A stretch of DNA of 64,000 bases from Streptomyces aculeolatus (lineage in GTDB: Bacteria > Actinomycetota > Actinomycetes > Streptomycetales > Streptomycetaceae): assembly GCF_020400605.1 (NCBI RefSeq), contig NZ_JAINRD010000029.1, positions 1 through 64,000 of the forward strand, in the 5' to 3' direction. This document shows, in pieces, positions 17,093 through 29,143 of this stretch. The position numbers and the translations under genes are program-made. Under the pieces are notes generated by a model, which ran no database searches, had not been told where the DNA came from, and saw only the letters and a program-made list of their open reading frames with translations. The first letter of the stretch is position 1; the number at the start of each line of letters is the position of its first letter.

Positions 17093-17911
17093 TCAACTCG
17101 ACGATGCCGCGGGGGCGCTGGGAACGCTGACGTCGAAGTACCGGGCATCGCGCTCCGCTTTCATCACCGCCGCAAGCGCCTTCGTCTTCGCCACGCCGCG
17201 CTCCGCGCTGCCCCACAGCACGGTCCGCCCTCCGGTCAGCTCCAACGTGACGGAGTCATATGAACGCACAAGGATAGTACGGGTGTCACGGCGCACGCTC
17301 TCGGAGAGCGCACCCGCGACCCGTACCGCGCTCTCGCGCAGCCGCTGCCGGCCGAAGCGGTCCAGGCTCGGTGAGTCCGCCACCTGCATCTCCACTATCG
17401 GCACCTTCGCGGGCGGGGTACGCACCGTGGCGAACCGCACGCCCTCGTCGTCGACTTCCACGAAGGACTCCCCCTTGCGCAAGAGAACCGCAGGCCGCCG
17501 CTCGGTGACCGTCACCTCGACCCGGTGCGGCCAGACGCGGTCGACGTCCACGGAGTCGATACGCGGCAACTCCGCCGCCAGCCGCGCCTCGACCGCGTCC
17601 GTGTCCACGGTGGCCATCGGCACGTCCTCGGAGACCCGGGCGGCGTCCAGCACCTCGTCGGCGTCGAGCACGTCCGTGCCGGAGACCGCCACCCGCTCCA
17701 CCCGCAGCCAGTTCGAGCCGTACAGGGCCCAGGCAGCGAACCCGCCGAGCACGGCCGCCGCGAGCAGCACGGCGATCAGCACCCGGCGGCCCGGCAGCCG
17801 CAGCCGCCGGCCCCGGCGCGCGGCCGGCCGCCGCGCGGCGGACGGGCCGCCGGACCCGGCGCCGCGCTCCTCGCGGCCGGCCGCCGCCTTCTCGCGGACC
17901 GCTCCGGCCAT
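17093..17911 (-). CDS. ftsQ: Cell division protein FtsQ/DivIB
   Basis: A 272-aa bitopic division protein. The basic cytoplasmic N-terminus (residues 1-45, rich in Arg) is followed by one membrane helix (about 46-66) and the extracytoplasmic POTRA domain (LRVERVAVSGTDVLDADEVL, about 72-140) and beta domain (RIDSVDVDRVWPHRVEVTVTERRPAVLL). It links early and late divisome parts through FtsL/DivIC. ATG 17911 was chosen because it begins just before the conserved architecture and 38 bp after murG; reading upstream in frame runs into murG. Confidence 0.93.
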   Translation of the reverse strand: MAGAVREKAAAGREERGAGSGGPSAARRPAARRGRRLRLPGRRVLIAVLLAAAVLGGFAAWALYGSNWLRVERVAVSGTDVLDADEVLDAARVSEDVPMATVDTDAVEARLAAELPRIDSVDVDRVWPHRVEVTVTERRPAVLLRKGESFVEVDDEGVRFATVRTPPAKVPIVEMQVADSPSLDRFGRQRLRESAVRVAGALSESVRRDTRTILVRSYDSVTLELTGGRTVLWGSAERGVAKTKALAAVMKAERDARYFDVSVPSAPAASSS

Positions 17912-17949
17912 CCCCGTACCCCCTGACTGGTGTGGTGAGATCGGCGGAC

Positions 17950-19044
17950 CTATGATCCCCGTCTGCCACCCACAGCCTGGTACACCATGCCGACGAGGAG
18001 TTCGTCGGCATCCCTCCGGCCGAACTCCGCGGCCGCCCAGGACATCTCGTGCAGCCGCTGGCGGTTGGTGAGGACGGGCAGCACCTCCTGGCGCACCCAA
18101 TCCGCCGTCAGCTCCGCGTCGTCGACGAGCAGCCCGCCGCCGGCCTTGACCACCGGCTGGGCGTTGAGCCGCTGCTCGCCGTTGCCGATGGGCAGCGGGA
18201 CGTACGCGGCCGGGAGGCCGACCGCGGACAGCTCGGCGACCGTCATCGCGCCGGCCCGGCAGAGCATCATGTCGGCGGCGGCGTAGGCGAGATCCATCCG
18301 GTCCACGTACGGCACCGGGACGTAGGGCGGCATGCCGGGCATATTGTCGACCTGCGGCAGCTCGTTCTTCGGCCCGACGACGTGCAGGATCTGCACGCCG
18401 GAGCGCTGCAGGTACGGCGCCACCGACTCGACGACCTCGTTCAGCCGCCGCGCGCCCTGCGAGCCGCCGGAGACCAGCAGCGTCGGCAGGTTGGGGTTGA
18501 GCCCGAACGCGGCGCACGCCTCGGGGCGCATCGCGCCGCGGTCCAGGGTGGCGATGGTGCGGCGCAGCGGGATGCCGATGTAGTTCGCGTGCCGCAGCTT
18601 GCTGTCGGGCGTGGAGACGGCGACGAACTTCGTGTACCGCGAGCCGATCTTGTTGGCCAGCCCCGGGCGGGCGTTGGCCTCGTGCACCACGATCGGCACG
18701 CCGCGGCGCTTCGCCGCCAGATAGCCCGGCAGGGCGACGTAGCCGCCGAAGCCGACGACGCAGTCGGCCTTCGTGCGCTCCAGCACCTCCTCGGCGGCCC
18801 TGATGGTCCCGCGCAGCCGTCCGGGGACCGTGATCAGCTCCGGCGTGGGCTTGCGCGGCAGGGGGACCGCGGGGATCAGCGCCAGTTCGTAGCCGCGCTC
18901 CGGGACCAGCCTGGTCTCGAGCCCGCGCTCGGTACCGAGCGCCGTGATGCCCACCGTGGGGTCCCGCCTGCGCAGGGCGTCGGCGAGGGCGAGCGCGGGC
19001 TCGATGTGGCCGGCGGTCCCCCCACCGGCGAGTACGACATGCAC
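17950..19044 (-). CDS. murG: UDP-GlcNAc:lipid I GlcNAc transferase MurG
   Basis: A 364-aa GT-B glycosyltransferase that converts lipid I to lipid II on the inner membrane face. The N-terminal signature VLAGGGTAGHIEPALALADAL (about 4-24) and the UDP-binding segment MLCRAGAMTVAELSAVGLPAAYVPLP (about 258-283) are clear. Start is GTG at 19044. It follows ftsW after a 43-bp gap. Confidence 0.97.
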   Translation of the reverse strand: MHVVLAGGGTAGHIEPALALADALRRRDPTVGITALGTERGLETRLVPERGYELALIPAVPLPRKPTPELITVPGRLRGTIRAAEEVLERTKADCVVGFGGYVALPGYLAAKRRGVPIVVHEANARPGLANKIGSRYTKFVAVSTPDSKLRHANYIGIPLRRTIATLDRGAMRPEACAAFGLNPNLPTLLVSGGSQGARRLNEVVESVAPYLQRSGVQILHVVGPKNELPQVDNMPGMPPYVPVPYVDRMDLAYAAADMMLCRAGAMTVAELSAVGLPAAYVPLPIGNGEQRLNAQPVVKAGGGLLVDDAELTADWVRQEVLPVLTNRQRLHEMSWAAAEFGRRDADELLVGMVYQAVGGRRGS

Positions 19045-19087
19045 CGAATTTCACCGCTCTCCGCGACGGCCGCCCGCCGGCGGTCCG

Positions 19088-20503
19088 TCACCTTGTTTTC
19101 CTGGCTCTTCTGGCCGTTCCAGCCGTGCTCTCCGGTCTTTTTCCGGCGAGCACCCTTCTAGCAGACTGCAGCACCCCCGCGGGCCGCATGGCCAGCGCCG
19201 CCCGCGCCGCCGGTTCCTCACGCGCGAACGCGATCAGCAACCCCACGGCGAACATCGCCGGCAGCAGGGCGGAGCCTCCGTAGGAGAACAGCGGGAGCGG
19301 GACGCCGGCGATGGGCAGCAGTCCCAGGACCGCACCGATGTTGATCACGACCTGCGCCATGATCCAGGCGGTCACGCCTCCCGCGGCGTACCTTACGAAG
19401 GCGTCCTCCGTACGTCCGGCCACGCGGATACCCGCATAGCCTAGAGCCGCGAAGAGTGCCAGCACCGACAGCGTCCCCGCCAGGCCGAGTTCCTCCCCGG
19501 TCACGGCGAAGATGAAGTCGGTGTGCGGTTCCGGGAGTTCGCCCCATTTTTCCATACTCGCGCCGAGCCCCGAGCCGAACCAGCCGCCGGAGGCCAGCGC
19601 GTAGATGCCGTGCAGGCCCTGCCAGCAGACGTCGCCGGGCCCGGGCTCGGTGGCGCCGATGCAGCGCAGCCGGTCCATGCGGTGCGGGCTGGAGGTGAAC
19701 AGCACGACGGTCAGCGTCGCGCCGACCGCGATGACGGTGGCGAACAGCCGGGTCGGGGCGCCGGCCACCCACAGCAGGCCCAGCAGGATCGCGCCGAGGA
19801 TCATCGCGGTGCCCATGTCGCCGCCGAGCATGATGAGGCCGAGCAGCAGCATCGCGACCGGCACCAGCGGCACCAGCATGTGCTTCCACTGGGTGAGCAG
19901 CTTCTTGTCCTGTTTACGCGCCAGCAGGTCGGCGCCCCACATCACCAGCGCCAGCTTGCCGAACTCGCTGGGCTGGAGCTGGAACGGGCCGCCGAAGTTC
20001 AGCCAGTTGGTGTTGCCGTTGACCGACTGCCCTATCCCCGGCACCTGCACCAGGGCCATCAGGAACAGCGACATCGCCAGCATCGGGTACGCCAGCGCGC
20101 GGTGCAGCCGGATCGGCATCCGGGCGGCGACGAGCAGCAGGATGGTGCCCAGGGCGGCGGCGACGAGTTGCTTGCGGAAGTAGTACGTGGACGCCAGGCC
20201 GCTGTTGAGGGCCTCGATCTGGGAGGCGGAGAAGACCATCACCAGGCCCAGCACGGTGATCAGCAGACTGCCGCCGAGCAGCAGGTAGTACGCGGTCAGC
20301 GGCCGGTCCCAGGCCCGGCGCACGCGGCGCGTGAGCCGGCGCAATCCGGCGGGCCCCGCGCCCCCTCGACCGGCCGGGCGCGCGGCGGGGACGGAGCGGG
20401 CCGTGGCGCGGCCCGCACGGGCCGGCCGCTGCGGGGTCTTCGACGCCGCACCGCGCGCGGCTGCCGGCCGCCGCGCGCGCCGCTCCTGGTCCGCTCTGCT
20501 CAT
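19088..20503 (-). CDS. ftsW: SEDS-family division protein FtsW
   Basis: A 471-aa polytopic SEDS glycosyltransferase that polymerises septal glycan with its partner PBP. A basic cytoplasmic N-terminus of about 65 residues precedes ten membrane helices. Conserved family segments are GGPFQLQPSEFGKLALVMW, GEELGLAGT and the terminal GVPLPLFSYGGSALL. ATG 20503 (MSRADQ) is preferred because GAGGAG lies seven bases upstream; an in-frame GTG at 20524 would place that site inside the gene. A 190-bp gap separates it from murD, so it may have its own promoter. Confidence 0.95.
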   Translation of the reverse strand: MSRADQERRARRPAAARGAASKTPQRPARAGRATARSVPAARPAGRGGAGPAGLRRLTRRVRRAWDRPLTAYYLLLGGSLLITVLGLVMVFSASQIEALNSGLASTYYFRKQLVAAALGTILLLVAARMPIRLHRALAYPMLAMSLFLMALVQVPGIGQSVNGNTNWLNFGGPFQLQPSEFGKLALVMWGADLLARKQDKKLLTQWKHMLVPLVPVAMLLLGLIMLGGDMGTAMILGAILLGLLWVAGAPTRLFATVIAVGATLTVVLFTSSPHRMDRLRCIGATEPGPGDVCWQGLHGIYALASGGWFGSGLGASMEKWGELPEPHTDFIFAVTGEELGLAGTLSVLALFAALGYAGIRVAGRTEDAFVRYAAGGVTAWIMAQVVINIGAVLGLLPIAGVPLPLFSYGGSALLPAMFAVGLLIAFAREEPAARAALAMRPAGVLQSARRVLAGKRPESTAGTARRARKTR

Positions 20504-20693
20504 CCGCCGTCTCCTCGCTGGCACCGCACTCCGCCCATGGGCAACGAGGTTGCCACGCCGACGCCCCGCCCGGGGGCGCGACGCGACGGCAGGCCGGTCA
20601 CATCGGGGCGCCGGCCGGTGCGCGGCCGGCGGCGGGCTCCACGGCCTGCCGTCCGGATCACGCCGGCCCGCCAGAGACCCTGGGGTACAGACC

Positions 20694-22130
20694 CTAGTCC
20701 CGGCCGGCGGCCAGTTCGTGTACCGCGGCGGCGAAGACCTCGCCGCGCACGTTGTAGTTCGTGAACATGTCCATCGACGCGCACGCCGGCGCCAGCAGCA
20801 CGGTGTCGCCCTCCCGGGCCAGCCGCGCCGCCTCGGCGACCGCCGCCGCCATCGCGCCGGAGTCCGTCCGGCCGACGTCCACCACCGGCACGTCCGGCGC
20901 GTGCCGCGCGAGCGCGTCGGCGATCAGGGCCCGGTCCCGGCCGAGCAGCACGGCGCCGCGCAGCCGCTGCGCCGCGCCCGCGACGAGGTCGTCGAAGGTC
21001 GCTCCCTTGGCCAGCCCGCCGGCGATCCACACGATGCCGTCGTACGCGGCCAGCGAGGCTTCCGTGGCGTGGGTGTTGGTGGCCTTGGAGTCGTCCACGT
21101 ACGTCACTCCGCCGACCTCGGCGACGCGTTCGATGCGGTGCGGCTCGGGGCGGAAGGCGCGCAGCCCCGCGCGTACGGCCGCGGGCGGGGCGCCGTACGC
21201 GCGCGCCAGGGCCGCGGCGGCAAGGGCGTTGGCGACGTTGTGCGGGGCGGGCGGCTGGACGTCGGCGACGTCGGCCAGTTCCTGCGCCGTGCGCTGCGGG
21301 TCCGGCACGAACGCCCGGTCCACCAGCAGCCCGTCGACGACGCCGAGCTGCCCCGGGGCGGGCGCGCCGAGGGTGAACCCGACCGCGCGGCAGCCCTCCT
21401 CGACGTCGGCCTTGCGCACCAGTTCCTCGGTGACCGGGTCGGCGGCGTTGTAGACGCACGCCACGCGGTTGCCCTCGTAGATGCGGCCCTTGTCGGCGGC
21501 GTACGCGTCCATGGAGCCGTGCCAGTCGAGGTGGTCCGGCGCGAGGTTGAGGACGGCGGCGGAGTGGGCGCGTACGGACGACGCCCAGTGCAGCTGGTAG
21601 CTGGACAGCTCGACGGCGAGCACGTCGAGGTCCGCGTACGGGCCGTGGCCGGTGACGACGTCGACGAGCGGGACGCCGATGTTGCCGACGGCGGCGGTGC
21701 GCAGCCCGGCCGCTTCCAGCATGGCGGCGAGCATCTTCACGGCGGTGGTCTTGCCGTTGGTGCCGGTGACCGCCAGCCAGTCGGCCGGCGGCCGGCCCGA
21801 CGGCGACGGGCCGCGCAGCCGCCAGGCCAGCTCCACGTCGCCCCAGACGGGCACCCCGGCCGCCTCGGCGGCGGCGAAGAGCGGGGCGGCGGGCTTCCAC
21901 CCGGGCGTGGTGACGACCAGCTCCGTGCCCTCGGGCAGGGTGTCGCTGTCGCCGAGGCGTACGGTCACGCCCAGCGGCGCCAGCTCCGCGGCCTGCGCCC
22001 GGGCCCGGTCGTGGTCCGCGCCGTCGACGACGGTGACCTCGGCGCCGAGCCGGTGCAGCGCGCGGGCCGCGGGGCCGCCGCTGACGCCGAGCCCCGCCAC
22101 CGTCACACGCCGCCCGGCGAACTCGCTCAT
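20694..22130 (-). CDS. murD: UDP-MurNAc-L-Ala:D-Glu ligase MurD
   Basis: A 478-aa Mur ligase that adds D-Glu to UDP-MurNAc-L-Ala. A Rossmann-like N-terminal domain (VTVAGLGVSGGPAARAL, about 9-25), the ATP-binding loop AVTGTNGKTTAVKM (about 134-147) and C-terminal segments (YVDDSKATNTHAT; AGGLAKGATFDDL) are all present. It is 28 bp downstream of mraY on the same strand. Confidence 0.97.
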   Translation of the reverse strand: MSEFAGRRVTVAGLGVSGGPAARALHRLGAEVTVVDGADHDRARAQAAELAPLGVTVRLGDSDTLPEGTELVVTTPGWKPAAPLFAAAEAAGVPVWGDVELAWRLRGPSPSGRPPADWLAVTGTNGKTTAVKMLAAMLEAAGLRTAAVGNIGVPLVDVVTGHGPYADLDVLAVELSSYQLHWASSVRAHSAAVLNLAPDHLDWHGSMDAYAADKGRIYEGNRVACVYNAADPVTEELVRKADVEEGCRAVGFTLGAPAPGQLGVVDGLLVDRAFVPDPQRTAQELADVADVQPPAPHNVANALAAAALARAYGAPPAAVRAGLRAFRPEPHRIERVAEVGGVTYVDDSKATNTHATEASLAAYDGIVWIAGGLAKGATFDDLVAGAAQRLRGAVLLGRDRALIADALARHAPDVPVVDVGRTDSGAMAAAVAEAARLAREGDTVLLAPACASMDMFTNYNVRGEVFAAAVHELAAGRD

Positions 22131-22158
22131 GCCGGCTCCCCGGCCGCGCCCCGGCGGC

Positions 22159-23229
22159 TCACCTTCGGGCCGCCCAGCCGGCGTAGAAGATGCCGAGGCC
22201 GACGATCACGCACATGCCCTGGATGATCCAGAATCTGACCACCACGAGCACTTCGCTCCAGCCCTTCAGTTCGAAGTGATGCTGTAGTGGCGCCATTCTG
22301 AAGACGCGTTTCCCGGTCATCCGGAACGACCCGACCTGGATCACCACGGACAGCGTGATCAGGACGAACAGGCCGCCGAGGATGGCCAGGAGCAGCTCGG
22401 TGCGGGAGGCGATGGCCAGGCCCGCGAGCGCGCCGCCCAGGGCCAGGGAGCCGGTGTCGCCCATGAAGATCTTCGCGGGCGAGGTGTTCCACCACAGGAA
22501 GCCGAAGCAGGCGCCCATCAGCGCGGAGGCGACGACGGCGAGGTCGAGCGGGTCGCGTACGTCGTAGCAGGCGGCCGGGTTGGTCAGGGTGTCGGCGTTG
22601 ATGCAGGACTCCTGGTACTGCCAGACGCCGATGAAGACGTACGCGCCGAAGACCATCACCGAGGCGCCGGTGGCCAGGCCGTCCAGGCCGTCGGTGAGGT
22701 TCACGCCGTTGGACATCGCCAGGATCATGAACAGCGCCCAGATGACGAACAGCACCGGGCCGATCGACCAGCCGAAGTCCTGGGTGAAGGAGAGCTTGGT
22801 GGACGCGGGCGTCAGTTCGCGGGCGTCCTCGAAGTTCAGCGAGAGCACCGCGAAGGCGATGCCGACCGTGAACTGGCCGAGCATCTTCGCCTTGGCCCGC
22901 AGGCCCAGGCTGCGCTGCTTGACGATCTTGATGTAGTCGTCGAGGAAGCCGACCAGGCCCAGGCCGGCCATCAGGAAGAGCACCAGCAGCCCGGAGTACG
23001 TGGGCGAACTGCTGGTGGCCACCTTGGTGATCGCGTACGCGATGATCGTGGCCAGGATGAACGCGACGCCGCCCATGGTCGGCGTGCCCCGCTTGCTGTG
23101 GTGCGCCTGCGGGCCGTCGTCGCGGATGAACTGCCCGTAGCCCCGGCGGGCCAGGAGCTTGATCAGCAGTGGGGTGCCGATGAGGGAGAAGAAGAGCCCG
23201 AGGGCCCCGGAGAAGAGGATCTGCCTCAT
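22159..23229 (-). CDS. mraY: Phospho-MurNAc-pentapeptide translocase MraY
   Basis: A 356-aa integral membrane enzyme that transfers phospho-MurNAc-pentapeptide to undecaprenyl phosphate, forming lipid I. About ten membrane helices are visible. The Asp-rich motifs GFLDDYIKIVKQRSLGL, NLTDGLDGLA and FMGDTGSLALGG and the HHFELKGWSE signature mark MraY. ATG 23229 (MRQILFSG) overlaps the murF stop codon as ATGA, which fixes the start and implies coupling. Confidence 0.97.
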   Translation of the reverse strand: MRQILFSGALGLFFSLIGTPLLIKLLARRGYGQFIRDDGPQAHHSKRGTPTMGGVAFILATIIAYAITKVATSSSPTYSGLLVLFLMAGLGLVGFLDDYIKIVKQRSLGLRAKAKMLGQFTVGIAFAVLSLNFEDARELTPASTKLSFTQDFGWSIGPVLFVIWALFMILAMSNGVNLTDGLDGLATGASVMVFGAYVFIGVWQYQESCINADTLTNPAACYDVRDPLDLAVVASALMGACFGFLWWNTSPAKIFMGDTGSLALGGALAGLAIASRTELLLAILGGLFVLITLSVVIQVGSFRMTGKRVFRMAPLQHHFELKGWSEVLVVVRFWIIQGMCVIVGLGIFYAGWAARR

Positions 23230-24653
23230 CGGGCGGCGCCCTCCTCGAGCAGCGCGTCCGCCACGCGCCACAGTGCCTCGGATCTGGACGCCTTGACGAG
23301 CACGACATCTCCCGGTCGCAGCTCGCCGCGCATCAGGTCGACCGCCGCGTCGACGTCGGACACGTGCACCGACTCCTCACCCCACGAACCCTCGTTCTTC
23401 GCGCCCATGTCCAGCCAGGCGGCCTCCTGCCGGCCCACTGCCACGAGCTTGCTGATGCCCAGGCGGACGGCCAGCCGGCCCACGCCGTCGTGCTCGGCCA
23501 TGGCGTGGTCGCCCAGTTCGGCCATCGCGCCCAGCACGGCGAACGTCCGGCCCCCCGGCGCCGTGCTGCCCCGTCCCATGGCGGCGAGCGCGCGCAGCGC
23601 GGCCCGCGTGGACTCGGGGTTGGCGTTGTACGCGTCGTTGACGACCGTCACGCCGTCCGCCCGCCGCCTGACCTCCATGCGCCGGCCCGACAGGGCCTCG
23701 GCGGCGGAGAGCGCCTCGGCGATCCGCGCCGGGGGCATGCCCAGCTCGTACGCGACGGCGGCGGCGGCAAGCGCGTTCGACACGTGGTGCTCACCGTACA
23801 GCCGCATGATCACACCGGCGCTGCCGGCGGGCGTGTGCAGGGTGAATTCCGGCCGTCCGTCATCGGTGAGGCGGACGTCCGAGGCGCGTACGTCGGCCTC
23901 GGGCGCCTCGCCGTAGTAGACGGTCCTGGCCCGGGTACGGGACGCCATCGCGCGGACGTAGGGGTCGTCGGCGTTGAGCACCGCGACCCCGCCGTCCGCC
24001 CCCGGCGGCAGCGCCTCGACCAGCTCGCCCTTGGCCTCGGCGATCTGCTCCCGGCCGCCGAACTCGCCGATGTGCGCGCTGCCGACGTTGAGCACGAGCC
24101 CGATGCGCGGCGGCGTCACGTCGGCCAGCTCGCGGATGTGGCCGAGGCCGCGCGCGCCCATCTCCAGCAGCAGGTACCGGGTCTCGGGGGCGGCCTGGAG
24201 GGCCGTGACGGGATGGCCGATCTCGTTGTTGAACGACCCGTGGGTGTAGACCGTCGGGCCGAGGCGCTGGAGCAGCTGGGCGAGCAGGTCCTTGGTGGAC
24301 GTCTTGCCCGAGGAGCCGGTGAGCGCGACGAGCGCGGTGAGCGAGTCGGCGAGGCGGGCGACGACGTGCTTGGCCAGCGCGCTGAGCGCCGGGGGCACGG
24401 AGCGGACCACGACGGTCGGCACGCCCTCGACGGGGCGGGTGCCCAGGACGCCGGTGGCACCGGCGGCGACGGCGAGGGGGGCGTAGTCGTGCCCGTCGAC
24501 GTGCTCGCCGGTGAACGCGGCGAAGAGGCTGCCCGGTTCCGCCTGCCGCGAGTCGATGACCACGGGGCGGGTGACCAGCGCCTGCGGGTCGGCCACGCCG
24601 TGCAGCTCGCCTCCGGTCAGCTCGGCGACCTCGGCGAGGCTGAGCGGAATCAC
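23226..24653 (-). CDS. murF: UDP-MurNAc-tripeptide:D-Ala-D-Ala ligase MurF
   Basis: A 475-aa Mur ligase that adds D-Ala-D-Ala to complete the pentapeptide. It has the N-terminal MurF domain (SLAEVAELTGGELHG), DSRQAEPGSLFAAF, the ATP loop LTGSSGKTSTKDLL (about 112-125), HGSFNNEIGHP and NDAYNANPESTRAAL. The GTG start at 24653 overlaps the murE stop as GTGA and its own stop overlaps mraY, so three consecutive genes are translationally coupled. Confidence 0.97.
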   Translation of the reverse strand: MIPLSLAEVAELTGGELHGVADPQALVTRPVVIDSRQAEPGSLFAAFTGEHVDGHDYAPLAVAAGATGVLGTRPVEGVPTVVVRSVPPALSALAKHVVARLADSLTALVALTGSSGKTSTKDLLAQLLQRLGPTVYTHGSFNNEIGHPVTALQAAPETRYLLLEMGARGLGHIRELADVTPPRIGLVLNVGSAHIGEFGGREQIAEAKGELVEALPPGADGGVAVLNADDPYVRAMASRTRARTVYYGEAPEADVRASDVRLTDDGRPEFTLHTPAGSAGVIMRLYGEHHVSNALAAAAVAYELGMPPARIAEALSAAEALSGRRMEVRRRADGVTVVNDAYNANPESTRAALRALAAMGRGSTAPGGRTFAVLGAMAELGDHAMAEHDGVGRLAVRLGISKLVAVGRQEAAWLDMGAKNEGSWGEESVHVSDVDAAVDLMRGELRPGDVVLVKASRSEALWRVADALLEEGAAR

Positions 24654-26425
24654 CGTGCGCCTCCGGCGGGTTCGGCAGGATCAGCGGGCTCTGCGGGATC
24701 CGCGTGCTGCGGGTCCGCGGGGGCGGCGCCCGGCCGCTCCCGGATCGCCCTGCGCAGCTCGTCGCGGTCGTCGAAGGGCCGTACGACACCGGCGGTGTCC
24801 TGGCCCTGCTCGTGGCCCTTGCCGGCGATCAGCACCGTGTCGCCGGCGCCCGCGCGGGCCACCGCGATGTCGATGGCGCCCGCCCGGTCGGCCTCGACCA
24901 GCACGTCGCCGCGCTCGTAGACCGGCACCTCGGCGGCGCCGGCGAGCATCGCGGCGAGGATCGCGAGGGGGTCCTCGGAGCGGGGGTTGTCGGAGGTGAG
25001 CACCGCGGTGTCGGCGAGCCGGGCGGCGGCGGCACCCATGGGGCCGCGCTTGTGCGGGTCGCGGTCGCCGCCGCAGCCGACGACGACGTGCAGCCGGTTC
25101 TCGGTGACCTTGCGCAGGGCGCGCAGCACGGACTCCAGCGCGTCGGGCTTGTGCGCGTAGTCGACGACGGCGAGGTAGCGCTGGCCCGCGTCGACCCGCT
25201 CCAGCCGGCCCGGCACGCCCGGCACGGCGGCCACGCCGCCCGCGGCGGTGGCCGGGTCGACGCCGGCGGTGACGAGCGCGGCGATGGCGGCGAGGGTGTT
25301 GGAGACGTTGAACGTGCCGGGCAGCGGGGCCTCGGCGGGGATCGCGACGCCGTCGGGGCCGACGGCGGTGAACGTGGAGCCGAGCACGCCGATCTCCACG
25401 TCCTCGGCGCGCCAGTCGGCGTCCGGGTGGCCCTCGGCGGAGTACGTGGTCACGGGGTAGCTGCCGCCGCCGTCGGGGGTCGCGGCCTCCTCGGCCAGCC
25501 GGGCCCCGTACTCGTCGTCGATGTTGACGACGCCGGCGCGCGACCTGGCCGGCGTGAAGAGCTGCGCCTTCGCCCGGAAGTAGTCCTCCATGTCGGTGTG
25601 GAAGTCCAGGTGCTCCGGGCTGAGGTTGGTGAAGACGGCGACGTCGAAGAGGACGCCGTCGACCCGGCCGAGCACCAGCGCGTGGCTGGAGACCTCCATC
25701 GCCACCGACGCGACGCCGCGCTGCCGCATGACGGCGAAGAGCGCCTGGAGGTCCGTCGCCTCCGGCGTGGTCCGCTCCGACTTCAGCCGCTCGTCGCCGA
25801 TGCGCGTCTCGACGGTGCCGATGAGGCCGGTGAGCCCGGCGCCGTCCTTCTCGGCCGCGGCCCGCAGCCCGCCCTCGACGAGGTACGCGGTCGTGGTCTT
25901 GCCCGACGTGCCGGTGACCCCGATCTGCAGCAGGTCCCGCCCCGGCTCGCCGTAGACCGCGGCGGCCAGCTCCCCCATCCGCCCGCGCGGGTCGCCGGAG
26001 ACCAGCACCGGCAGCCCGGTGCCGGCGGCGCGCTCCATGCCGGCCGGGTCGGTGAGCACCGCGGCGGCGCCCAGGTCGGCGGCCTGCGCGGCGAAGTCCG
26101 CGCCGTGCAGCCGGGCGCCGGGCAGCGCGGCGTAGACGTCGCCGGGGCGTACGGCGCGGGAGTCGTGGGTGATGCCGGTGACGGTGACGCCCCCGGCCGC
26201 GCCGGTGACACCGGTGCCCAGCCGGTCGGCCAGATCCGTGAGCGGTACGGGGCCGACCTCGGCGGGGCGGGGCGCCCCCGGATGGTTCGCCGGGGCGCCC
26301 GACGCTTCCTGGTGGGACTGATCGGGGTGGGGCACGGCGGGCAGCGTACCGGGCCCGCCTGCCGCACCGCCAAGCCAGGGGGGCCGCGGTTCGCGGTTCC
26401 CCGGATCGTCCGTGATTGTGCTCAC
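24650..26425 (-). CDS. murE: UDP-MurNAc-L-Ala-D-Glu:diaminopimelate ligase MurE
   Basis: A 591-aa Mur ligase adding the third amino acid. It contains the ATP loop GVTGTSGKTTTAYLVEGGL (about 168-186) and the DNPRSEDP motif (about 494-501), which specifies diaminopimelate rather than Lys. Streptomyces use LL-DAP. The N-terminus has about 60 extra Pro/Ala/His-rich residues before the first conserved strand, and the C-terminus ends in repeated DPAEP units; both are low complexity. GTG start at 26425, 24 bp after ftsI. Confidence 0.96.
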   Translation of the reverse strand: MSTITDDPGNREPRPPWLGGAAGGPGTLPAVPHPDQSHQEASGAPANHPGAPRPAEVGPVPLTDLADRLGTGVTGAAGGVTVTGITHDSRAVRPGDVYAALPGARLHGADFAAQAADLGAAAVLTDPAGMERAAGTGLPVLVSGDPRGRMGELAAAVYGEPGRDLLQIGVTGTSGKTTTAYLVEGGLRAAAEKDGAGLTGLIGTVETRIGDERLKSERTTPEATDLQALFAVMRQRGVASVAMEVSSHALVLGRVDGVLFDVAVFTNLSPEHLDFHTDMEDYFRAKAQLFTPARSRAGVVNIDDEYGARLAEEAATPDGGGSYPVTTYSAEGHPDADWRAEDVEIGVLGSTFTAVGPDGVAIPAEAPLPGTFNVSNTLAAIAALVTAGVDPATAAGGVAAVPGVPGRLERVDAGQRYLAVVDYAHKPDALESVLRALRKVTENRLHVVVGCGGDRDPHKRGPMGAAAARLADTAVLTSDNPRSEDPLAILAAMLAGAAEVPVYERGDVLVEADRAGAIDIAVARAGAGDTVLIAGKGHEQGQDTAGVVRPFDDRDELRRAIRERPGAAPADPQHADPAEPADPAEPAGGAR

Positions 26426-26449
26426 TGCGCAGGTCCGATCTTTCAGTGC

Positions 26450-28521
<2,072 letters not shown>

Positions 28522-28525
<4 letters not shown>

Positions 28526-29121
28526 GGTGCCTCCTCGGTGGCGGGCGGCGGGGCGGCGGCCGAGGGAGAGGCGGAGGTCCCGGGTGCGGGGGACGCCGGC
28601 GGCTCCGCCGCGGGCTCCTCCGCCCGCCCGCCTCCGCCGGCCCCCGCCGCCTCGGCCTTCTCGGCTTCCTCCGCTTTCTCGGCTGCCCGTGCCTTCGCGT
28701 CCGCGTCCCGATCGTCCCGCGACGGCTCCGCCGCGTCCGCCGGGCTCGGCGCCGGCGGCGGAGGGCCTGTCGCCGTCCAGGGCTCGCCGCGTACGCCGCC
28801 CTCCGGCGAGAGGAAGACCGGCGGCCCGCCCGGGACCATGCCCAGCTCCCTGGCCCGCTCCTCCAGCGCGTCCGGCGCCGACTGCTCCTCCACGTCCTGG
28901 CGCAGCCGCTGCTCCTCGTCCGTCAGCCGCGTCGTCTCCTTCTTCAGGTTGCCGACGCGGAACGAGCCCTGGTTGACGGCCGCGTTGAGCAGCAGCAGCG
29001 CGAGCAGGCCCGCGCCCAGCAGCACCACCACGAGCAGGACGAACGGCGTGCGCGCCGCCGAGCTGCCGCCCAGCAGCCGGGCGCCGCCCTCGCGCGGGAA
29101 CGCGATCCTCGGCCGCCTCAC
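28522..29121 (-). CDS. ftsL: FtsL-like division protein
   Basis: A 199-aa bitopic protein: short basic N-terminus, one membrane helix (about residues 26-48), then a leucine-zipper-like coiled coil (GNLKKETTRLTDEEQRLRQDVEEQ, about 57-80) ending in ELGMVPGGPPVFL. A long Pro/Ala/Glu-rich tail (about 110-199) is predicted disordered. FtsL bridges FtsQ/DivIC and the FtsWI synthase. Position between rsmH and ftsI is the standard dcw order. Start is GTG at 29121, 22 bp after rsmH. Confidence 0.92.
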
Positions 29122-29143
29122 GGCGCACCCGCTCCGCTCCGGC